Positions 38,101 to 47,100 of a stretch of 64,000 nt of DNA are shown piece after piece. A program made the translations under genes and the position numbers. The notes beneath the pieces are model-generated. The model searched no databases. It worked only from the letters and a program-made list of their open reading frames with translations, and was not told the origin of the DNA. Location of the stretch: NCBI GenBank assembly GCA_011033025.1, contig WFMF01000010.1:186001-250000 (forward strand), read 5' to 3'. This stretch comes from Beroe forskalii (lineage: Eukaryota > Ctenophora > Nuda > Beroida > Beroidae). Position 1 is the stretch's first letter, and each line of letters begins with the position of its first letter.

Positions 38101-39459
38101 CCTTGTTCTGCTCGGTCATTGGTTGAGGGAGTGTCCTCTGCTTTGTCATGTGATCTGACTGGGGACACTCAGCAGTCACATGCACCCTGACTCCTGATTG
38201 GGATGTACAATTTTAACCCTGTATAGTACTAATGTACTTCCCAGCTCTCAATGTATAAACTTAAGCTCCCATTTTCCAAGTAATCGCAATTATCAGCTTG
38301 AAAATGGCAATGGCAAAACTTGCTGATTCTTAAATTATTTGCTATCTGCGTCTATCATAGATTGGTTTCCAAAATTCCATTATTATTTATTCAATTAAGA
38401 TAAGTCTTGCCAATGCCATAGATAGCACAGAATTGACACGGGCAACTCAGATCCGCGAACGCGCATAGAATTACAATTGCGCGCGCGGAATCCTGAGCGC
38501 GCACAAAGTACTAGCAGGCGGATCACGTGACAGGTCACGTGATGTGACGTCACGAAACAGAAAAACGCCCAGAGGCAAAGGAAGACATTTTCCAATTTCA
38601 AAAAACTTGATATCCTCGTGATCAGCTCACTGAGATCTACAATCGAGTCAAAGTGCCTAAAAAACTTTGAAAAAAGGGCGCACCCTAATTTAGTGCGCGT
38701 CAAAGTGGCGACCTTGTGGTTGCACTGCATTACTTTCTTACGCATACGTGTCTTCATAGGCCGGAGGCAACAAGACGAAAGGACAGGTAGAATTTTCTCG
38801 TAGTCTGGATGGTTTTCACAACAGGAACTATATTTTTCTCATCTTTCTTGAAGATTGAAAGCATAATATGACATTGTGAAGCCAAGAAGGGTCTTTATTG
38901 AGCTCTTTCTACCCGTTTTTCGACCTGTTGCTAAGGAACTGCGAGCACACATATCAGTTACGGGGGTGTCCCGACCTAGTTCATGCCGAGAAAGTCTAGC
39001 ACTGTGACAGAGGTGACGCCACAATTGAAATCGGTGTCTGAAATTTCTACAAAACTACCATTTGTACGTGCGTGATACTGATTCAACAGTATATTCACGT
39101 TCGTATATAAGTATATAGCGCCGCGCAATCGGAAATTTCAGAATAATTCTCAATTCTCGATGTGGCGACACCTCTGTAACTCTTGTATTCAGTATTCTGT
39201 TTTCGCAAATGCTTAATACATTACGCGATGCACACCGCATAATAGCGTAAGGCCTATTACGTAGAATTCGGCGAAGAGGTCAACCCCAAGATTCGATAAG
39301 TCGGGCCTTTGTCGCTATAAATCCATGTAAAAGAATCCCTCAAATGACAATATTTCCACGCCTTGTTCTGTGCTGTTGGTTCTGAAAGGGGAAGATTTTA
39401 AAGACAAGTATAAAGAATGCGTCAAGAACATAAAGGAACTGCCTAGTGTTTACAGTTGA
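32101..39459 (+). CDS. NHP2: NHP2, H/ACA snoRNP protein, 4 exons
   Basis: Exons: 32101-32262, 33148-33244, 33721-33820 and about 39360-39459, which give 152 aa (human NHP2 is 153). Exon 1 ends ARPLAPRKLSKKLYKCSKAA, matching the NHP2 start of the L7Ae fold. Exon 2 is KLVRRGTKEVARALRKGEKG, GFAIIAGDVSPI. Exon 3 reads HLPVLCEESKVPYVFVPARS, DLGAAIGSN. Exon 4 is TPCSVLLVLKGEDFKDKYKE then CVKNIKELPSVYS and stop. NHP2 binds H/ACA guide RNAs with dyskerin, NOP10 and GAR1 for pseudouridylation and telomerase RNA stability. Intron 3 is 5.5 kb because a foldback element is inserted in it. The phase-consistent exon 4 boundary is preceded by TTTCCAC, not AG; the left-arm copy has the same bases. So exon 4 either uses a non-canonical acceptor or has another boundary. 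Confidence 0.83.
33300..33592. repeat. GGGAGTCCTA-type minisatellite in NHP2 intron 2
   Basis: Direct copies of GGGAGTCCTACGAGAG and, after a spacer, inverted copies of the kind AGTACTCCCGGGGGACTCCC, so the array itself is a loose palindrome around 33380-33460. Confidence 0.75.
33869..38687. mobile_element. 4.8-kb foldback transposable element in NHP2 intron 3
   Basis: Termini TAGGGTGCGCCC and GGGCGCACCCTA are exact complements. They are flanked by identical 9-bp direct repeats ATTTAGTGC at 33860-33868 and 38688-38696, and the left arm of the big duplication holds the empty site near 15303. The whole element is a giant imperfect palindrome: about 250 bp of end sequence, then a ~250-bp module occurring twice per arm (34263-34513, 35054-35295 and inverted at 37305-37545, 38050-38310), then an inverted satellite core. 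No transposase frame. Long satellite-built inverted repeats with 9-bp target duplications are the hallmark of Foldback (FB) elements, which are placed with MULE-type transposons; a hAT origin (8-bp target) is less well supported. Confidence 0.88.
35300..37290. repeat. Palindromic CGACACTTCATCTCAGACTG satellite core
   Basis: From 35300 to about 36465 some 50 units of roughly 20 bp (CGACACTTCATCTCAG and variants such as CGACATTTCATCTCT) run in one direction. From about 36466 to 37290 the same unit runs in reverse (GAGATGAAGTGTCG). The switch lies near 36455-36485. A GC-rich non-satellite patch of about 150 bp (36232-36382) interrupts the left half. Open frames through it are repeat artefacts. 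Confidence 0.93.
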
Positions 39460-39521
39460 GAAGCAACGCAACTCGATAGAGTTGATATCATACAGGATAT
39501 GTTCATTTTAACTAATATTAC

Positions 39522-39765
39522 CTTAGAGCATGGCTGGGAATGCGCTAATAAAAATTATTGCACGAGGCGAAGACGAGTGCAATAATTTGTATTGTCGCAC
39601 GAGGAGCAGGCCGAGTGCGACAATACCAAATTATTGCACGAGGCGAAGCCGAGTGCAATAATTTTATTAGCGTCATGACCATTTGCCATGCTCTTAGTGT
39701 ATTAGCCAATGTGAGGAGTGCAATATTACTTATTATTGCACGCCTACAAGTACCCTCAAAATTGG
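39522..39765 (+). mobile_element. Miniature element with hairpin arms, 244 bp (copy 1)
   Basis: Flanked by exact 10-bp repeats CTAATATTAC (39512-39521 and 39766-39775); the left arm of the inverted duplication has the uninterrupted site near 14650. Internally it alternates ATTATTGCACGAGGCGAAG and its complement, giving hairpins. Ends: CTTAGAGCATGGCTGGG and CCCTCAAAATTGG. A longer relative in inverse orientation lies at 46859-47408. Confidence 0.85.
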
Positions 39766-40680
39766 CTAATATTACTTAATTTCACCATTGATATTTTATC
39801 GGGCACAGCTTAAATTATTATTTAGTAAATTAATTACGCTCTGATGTCTGGTCCTCAAACCCCTTGATGGATATACGAAATAGTGGGTTCAGTTTTCGGG
39901 GGATGGGGCTTGATGGGCTTGCCCCCTTCTTGATAATATTGAAGCTGAATTTTTGGCTATTGTCTCATGTTGCGTATTTTAAGAAAATAAAGTCCTTCGA
40001 TTGTACTTGAACTACTAGCAGGATCAATAAAGTTCTAAATTTAATATTTACATATTAAAATATTGAAATATTAGAATGCTATACTATGTTCCTTCATGAT
40101 TCATAATATGCTTGAATGTTTATGTGCACACAGTGTCAGCTTGAATAGTTATCAAATATCGATGCTCATTATGCAAGTGATACATATTATGTATGTGCTT
40201 TTCATATTACCTAATCGGGCATAATTATCACGAACATAACAGGCACGCTGGGAAACTCTGCGTGAACATTAATGTCCTGATTTTCAAATCCGACAAAAAT
40301 TAAGTCCAGTATTTCCTCTTAAAATTTCTAGGGTACAGACGCAAATTTTTTTACTTCGTCTCAAACGCACGAATAATAAAATTCTTAGGTAAATTTACTG
40401 AACGTTTTGATGCTTAAAAACTGCAATATGGAAATTTGTCATTTATCATCATGGAAAACACTGAATTTGAAGTATTCAATTCAAGTTTTCAAATCGTGGA
40501 AGAAAAAAGGAAAAATTTAGCCGAAAATTTCGAGTTTTCGTTGAAAATTTCGAATTTGAATGTCCCTGATAATTATTTCCGATAAGCTATGTTGGAGTAA
40601 CATTTCAATTTTTAATTTGATATGGGATCGTTCACTTTTAACGTAATCCACGAATGATTACGTTACATGTTATTGTTACC

Positions 40681-40830
40681 GTGGTGTCTCGAACTTTTGA
40701 GGCGCGGTGCTATGTTGCTTTTTAATGCGGGTTGCATCGAAAGTTCTTTTTGCGCTGTCACGCGCAGCAAAAAAGCACAGAGGCGCGATGTGATACGCCG
40801 CACTTCAAAAGGTCGAGACACCTGGGTAAA
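40681..40830. mobile_element. Short hairpin element (right-arm copy)
   Basis: GGTGTCTCGAACTTTTGAGG at the left is inverted at the right as CTTCAAAAGGTCGAGACACC. Partner of 13452-13558. Confidence 0.7.
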
Positions 40831-41241
40831 AATTCAACAATCACTAAACTTGATTACGAGGGGGGTGAACAATTCCCATTGATGTTTGACTTTTATGATA
40901 TCAGTTGTCGAGTTCATATTTTTTTCATTTTAGCGAAATCAACTTCCAAAAATCTTGAATTCTTGAGTCTACTGAGATAGAGGTTCTTTTGAGATAGAAG
41001 CTTTTTACTTTTATCTCTCACATTTGATATACCCTTCTGAAAATGAAGAACTATGGAGTATCGTAGTGATTCTGAAAGATTCAATGACATAATTCTTAAG
41101 TCCTTTTTACATTTAAATTGTGGTATTTTTGTGTATTATTTAATCAAGAATTAACAATCTTCACGCAAATGTCACCTAACTTCGCCGATCGGCGTTAGCA
41201 CCTGGTTTTAGGTGAAATTTTTAATCCTAATTCAAACTTCC

Positions 41242-41694
41242 TTTGCTAAACACGTATACCCCTGTTTGGTTGTGCGGTGCGCTTCCTCAAAGTGCCGGCG
41301 TGTAAACACCTATGCGGGCTTCCCCTAACCAGGGGTGTCGATACGACTCCGTGCGCATAGCCAGGGCCCTGGTTTAGGGCAAGTTCCAGTGTTCCACATT
41401 TGGACGTCACTATGCGCTCTCGCCATCCAGTCAGAAAAAATAAACGGGCAACGTCGTCGACAAAGTGACGTCTATTGTCCAAATGAGCAACGTTGCGCCG
41501 CGCGCGAGGGTAGGGTAACATCCTACGATTACCCGTCAATTTCTTCTGACTGGGTGGCGAAAGCGCAAAGTGATGTTAAAATGTGGAACGTTGCGCCACG
41601 CGTTCCTAAGCCCGCATAGGTGTATGTACGCGCCGCGCGCTTCCCTGAGGAAGCGCGCCGCGCGACGATAACAGGGATATACGCGTTTAGCAAA
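41242..41694. mobile_element. GC-rich miniature element, ~450 bp
   Basis: Ends TTTGCTAAACACGTATACCC and GGGATATACGCGTTTAGCAA(A) are inverted copies. The interior is rich in CG and GCGC words, in strong contrast to the AT-rich flanks. It is the same family as the pieces at 12380-12905. The two groups sit just outside the two arms of the inverted duplication. Confidence 0.78.
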
Positions 41695-41917
41695 CAAAGT
41701 GCAGAAGTGATCTGCGAAATCACGTTTTCATTCTCATAACAAATTCATTCATTGTGGGAGCTATAACAACATTTTCTGACCAAATATGCAATTCTGTGAC
41801 CAAGCCAAAAACTCCGTTTTGGCCATAGACACCCCTGGAGCTCCACTGCTCCCTAAAGCTATGACGCCGTTTGAAATGGTGTATTTAAACAACAACAATA
41901 TTTGGTAAAATTGCCAG

Positions 41918-42174
41918 TCATGAATGTTGATTAGTGATTAGCCATAGGTTGAAGAAGGGGATCTGAGTGGTTTGTGACCCTTCAAGTGCATCAGCCTCCT
42001 GAGGTGAAAGCACTCTAAGCAACCATCTCTCAGCTGGGATGTGGGAGTTTATTGGAAATCCTTGGAGCAATATGAGAAAAACATCTTTAACCATATTTAG
42101 AGTTTGGAAAGGGTGTCTAATAACATGTCCAAGATGAGCATGCTTTAACATATATCCTGGATGTAAAAAGGGTG
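41918..42174 (-). CDS. Unidentified terminal exon
   Basis: On the minus strand, a TTTTTAACAG acceptor is followed by an open frame of 84 codons and a stop. It contains LHPGYMLKHAHLGHVIRHPF, NMVKDVFLILLQGFPI, AERWLLRVLSPQEADAL and TTQIPFFNLWL. The amphipathic, evenly mixed composition reads like a real, probably helical-repeat, protein end. I do not recognise the family. Upstream exons would lie to the right, but I could not find them; the neighbouring sequence is a LINE remnant and the plus-strand HPDL gene. It may therefore be a stranded exon. Confidence 0.45.
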
Positions 42175-42363
42175 CTGTTAAAAAGTGTGTTCATTAATTG
42201 GAACTTTTCAATCAATTCTTTGTGCTTTGGATTTTATCTATTTGGATTTATTGATTAATCATCATCCTATTCTTAACATCATCCTATTTTTAACAAACTT
42301 TCATATTGTATGGTTCTTTAGTGTCTTTTAATCTGTCTTAACATTTTAATCTGTCTTAACAGG

Positions 42364-43220
42364 TATATGGTTCTCAATAAACTTTACATAAATATGACAA
42401 AATGCTACTACATTCACTTTAAGCCAAAAAGCTTTAAGGGAACTGGTTCTGAAGAAAATCTTGTGTTAAATGATATCCCAGTCAAGAAAACTGATCAAAC
42501 AAGGTTTTTAGGTGTTATAATAGATGAAAAGCTGTCTTGGGAGCCCCACACTGCAAATCTAAAGAGAACTCTTACCTATGCAACATCAATTCTCAACAGA
42601 ATACAGAAAAATGTTCCTGAACACTTATTCGAGCTCTACTATACTCTCTTTGAGTCTCATCTCTCTCCTACTGTATATCAGTATGGGGAGATGCTGCTAT
42701 GTGTAGGTTGCAGCCCCTCTGGATTACCCAGAAGCATTGCATTAGAGTTCTTTTTGGAGATAGGGAAAAGTTTCTGAACAAATTTAAAACATGTGCTAGA
42801 AGCAGAATATTTGAAGACCAAAAATTAGACTCTTCATTTTTTGATAAAGAACCGAGTAAGCCACTTTTCCAGACAAACAATATCCTATCACTGTTCAATC
42901 TCTATACCTATCACTGTATAATGGAAATATTTAAGATCCTTAAATTTCATTATCCTATCCCACTTTACACAAGCTATAATATTTCCAAGAGGAAGCAGAC
43001 CACAGTAATCCTTGATAAACCTTCTCAAACATTTATCTATCGATCTGCTGCCTTATGGAATGCTATAGTAAAAAAGCTGAAAGTAACTGATTACTCAGAT
43101 AATGTTAGCTCTGTCCGTGCAAGGCTCAAGCAGCTTCTACTAGGGCTTCAGCATAAGGACCTTCCAACTTCATGGAGCACTGAGGATTATAATGTAAGCA
43201 AGTTGGCATGCCTCTCATAA
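42364..43220 (+). mobile_element. 3' remnant of a second LINE family (RT C-terminus)
   Basis: Two frames (42367-42777 and 42699-43220) together cover the region after the RT catalytic box of a non-LTR retrotransposon: NKLYINMTKCYYIHF, TRFLGVIIDEKLSWEPH, LYYTLFESHLS, WITQKHCIRVLFG, and the C-terminal FIYRSAALWNAIVKKL. The frame changes near 42720. This sequence differs clearly from the LINEs at 5.4 kb and 52.3 kb. The 5' part is missing. Confidence 0.72.
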
Positions 43221-44126
43221 TTTTTCTTTTTTTTTTCTTTTTTGTTGGACTGTAGCTCTCTTATGTGAATGATGAATCTACACCCAATGAAACTCAATAG
43301 TATTAGGTAGGTATCGAGGTTGACTGGCCCCTCATCTCATTTTGATCTTTAATAGTTGCCCATTTTATTATTTATTGTTTGTTGATTGATTAATAAATTG
43401 ATTTGCTATATTTTATTTGATAGAATATTAAAGACAAAATAGTAAAATGATCCTCTTTACAAACAAGTCCAAAGGCTTCTCAAAATAGAACCATAAAATG
43501 AATGCTGGAGTAGTCTGCATCATCATCAAAGATAAGTACCTGCCTAAGCAACAGCAATCAAACCTAGTAATAAAAGTTGCTATACAAAATTAAAACGTGG
43601 AACAGCTTGAGTTGTGGTATACACAATGAACAGCACGAGTACCCTTGTGCCCCTTTAAGCTGTTCACAGCTCTTTGAGATGGTGCAGGCATACTAGCCCT
43701 ATATTTCGTGCTATGTTATATATTTAATTGTCCTGTAAAGATTGGCGCAAATATTAATTTTCTTGTTTTACTGAATTTTCTTGTTTTACTGAGTGCTATT
43801 TCGAGGTATTTAGTGCTATTTCGAGGTATTTGTCTCTAGACAATTGAACTTGTGTGAACTGGATATAATAGTTACCTTATCTCATTTTTCCCTACAATTA
43901 GAGGGCATGTGTCACAGTTTTCAGTTTATTTATTTTAGATTATTTTAAATTATTAAGTTATTTTAAATTATTAAGTTTTCGTATGTGACACATTGTGGGT
44001 ATATATAGAAGTAATTAATTAATTAATTAATTATTCTGAGAGGGGAGATTGATTATGAAGCAAATGATGATTCCAAATGGTATCTGAGGCTTATTAGGAC
44101 AAGAGGAGTCCCAAATTGTTTGCAAC

Positions 44127-47100
44127 ATGCTTCTTAAGTACATAGAAATTGGGTGTTCTTGTGTGCCTAAAGCAAGGGACTTATTGATGTCACAGTTCAA
44201 TTTCAATCTTATCACTGAAAGTCGAAACTCCTGTAAGTTAAGAAGAAGCTCTGATTATTTTGTGTTGAATGAAAGTGCCAATAGAACAAACAGTGTGAAC
44301 AATGTTGCTTTCTCTGTGGAGTGTTTGGAACAGTTCCATTCAGAAATGGTTAAATATAATTTAAGACCCTCTAGTATACAGAAAAACTGTCAGCATTATC
44401 CTGGGATACCTTTCATTGATATTACATCTCCAATGCCAAATTTATATCACCGTGTTTATGAATCAAGTGTTGGTAATTATTGCAAGGATAACTTGGATTC
44501 CAGTTTAGATCACATTCTCTTTGGCTGTCATCAACTCACTGCAAAAAATTATGCTGTGTGGTACTCTCACTTATTGAATCTCAAGCAATATCACTTCAAG
44601 GTGAGGTAGTATTTCAGTTTTTAGTGTCTCAATGTTCATGTTGTAGAATTAATTAATTGAGTAGCCAGTGAGCAATTCAAATAATTGCTAGGAATGTAAA
44701 AAAAGTCAAAATTGGCTGGTTTTAGCTTGCAGTTTATAAGCCAGCTGATTTTAATATGTTCTTACATGGATGACCTGTCTACCTTTGGATGAGCTTATTC
44801 TAAAATTGGAATGATACTGAGAAGATTAGCATGGGTCCCAACAAGGATGACACATACTCTGATGACTGAAATTTTGAATGTAATTAGGGTCTTTAATGAT
44901 GTAATAAATGATGTAATAAATAATGATAAATGCTACCATCAGGGTTCTGAATCTGGATCTATGAAAGTTGTGGTCAATGGTACTGGCATGGAAATGTTTG
45001 CAAACTATGCAGATCACCTACCAGTTTTTGCATTTTCTGAACCAATCATTGAAAGCAATAACCATGGGAGGTAATTCATTCGTATTTATTGGGGGTGTCA
45101 CTGTCCCACTTGTCCCAAATTTGGGACAGGGAGTAGGGACAAATGGGACATTTGTGACAAATGGGACAATTGGGACAAATGGGACAGAGAAAATGGAACA
45201 TATGGGACTAAAAAAGTGAATGCAAAATGGGACAAATGGCACAAATAGGACAGAGAAAAATGGGACTCTAAAAGTGGATTGGGACTGCAACAAATGGGAA
45301 ATTTGGGACAAATGGGACATTTTGGAAAATTGGGATAAAGGTCACAGAGACATCTGGGGCTCAAATGATTGTGTTTTTGAGTGGCAGTTTTGTTTTTTGT
45401 CTTACAGCCTATAACATAGTGGCACTTGCTGCATTGCAACTGCCACTATGTATTTCCTATCATAGGTTTTGGGATAGGGAAGTGGGAACACTTAACCACT
45501 GCAAACAAGCACAACCAAAATATGTACTTAGTATAACTTTCATTTCAAAAACTTGGATCAATGTAAAAATGATTAATGACCATTTTTCTTCAACTTTTTG
45601 TTTGTCCCAAATGTCCCAGTTGTCCCAATTGTCACAAGAAACTGTCCCAAACTCAGAAAAAGTAAATTTGGACAGGAAAAATTGGGACAGTGAGTAGTGA
45701 CAATCCCCCTTTATTAAATTCCATTTCATTTTTGCAGATTCTTGTCTTTCAATGCTCAAAGTTTTTATTACAATTTAGCTGATAAATATTTTATCTTGTA
45801 AGATCAATTTTTATAGAAAGCATTGCTTTTGGTTACAGAAAAAATTATTGACACCAGCTTGAATTATGAATGAGTTATGCATTACTATGAAATACATATT
45901 ATATTGTATGTACCACTACCATGCAAATCACTTGAACTGTATGCAGATAGAACAAGATTATAACTAGTAATTGCTCAGGCATGCAAATTTTGTTATTTGT
46001 AATTGCACAGGCGTGCAAATATAATAATTTGTGCTTGCACGCCCATGTAAAATTTTAATGTTAATGTAGTATATTTTCACTCAGCTTCGCTTCACAAAAT
46101 TGCATATGTCTAGTTTTTTGTAAGAAATGATGGAGTGCTCACTTCAAAACCTACATGTACCTATTTTATTTCTATGCATGTCATTTCTTTCAGCCCAAAA
46201 TTAGAATTAAAATAATATGATTTGTTCATACTATATAAGTAAGTAGGTAAATTGGGCCTCTGTTGAGGCAGTCAATATGATAGCCAATATAATAGTCTTA
46301 ACTTTTCAGGGAGAAATCAGATTGAACAATTTTTGATGGCCAATAATGGTGGGGGAGTACAACATTTAGCATTCAAAACAGATAGCATAGTAGAAACTAT
46401 CACCAAATTGAAGAACAATGGAGTAAGAATCATCAAGCAGCCATATTCATATTATACCTTGGTAAATCACCACTTTTTATTTGCAATATTTATACTGATA
46501 TAATATTTGATTAATTATATATTACAATTTCAGCACTGAAGATGATGTTAAACATGAAATTTTAAGCAAAAATCAGTTCGATCATCATAATTAGATCTTT
46601 AGATACCTAGATGATGATGAAAATTACATCTAATATTAATTTCATATGAAATACTCTCTGAATGATTTATTAATCCAAGATATAATTTCATTAATTTGGT
46701 AAACTCTGAACTTTGAAGCAGGACATCTTTTCAGGAAGAAAAAGAAAAAGCTTTTGAAGAACTTGACCTTGATGTAAAAGTTGCATTTGAGAATAGCATA
46801 ATTATTGATCAAGATGATGATGGGTAAGATTTTATGATAGCTTATAAAGTGTATTAGCCAATTTTGAGGGTACTTGTAGGCGTGCAATAATAATTAATAT
46901 TGCACTCCTCACATTGGCTAATACACTAAGAGCATGGCAAATGGTCATGACGCTAATAAAATTATTGCACTCGGCTTCGCCTCGTGCAATAATTTGGTAT
47001 TGTCGCACTCGGCCTGCTCCTCGTGCGACAATACAAATTATTGCACTTGTCTACGCCTCGTGCAATAATGAACGATTAACAAACGAATGGGAGTGTGATA

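Larger units (their letters stand above)
32855..41146 (-). repeat. Right arm of the large inverted duplication
   Basis: Reverse-complement partner of 13127-16350 (anchors given there). Without the foldback element (33869-38687) and the 244-bp element (39522-39765) its length is about 3.2 kb, the same as the left arm. It begins inside NHP2 intron 1 and continues about 1.7 kb beyond the NHP2 stop. Both later insertions have their empty target sites preserved in the left arm. Confidence 0.9.

Noticed and set aside
45018-45439. Two cysteine/proline-rich minus-strand frames
   Set aside because: They translate the TGTCCCA repeats of the foldback element.
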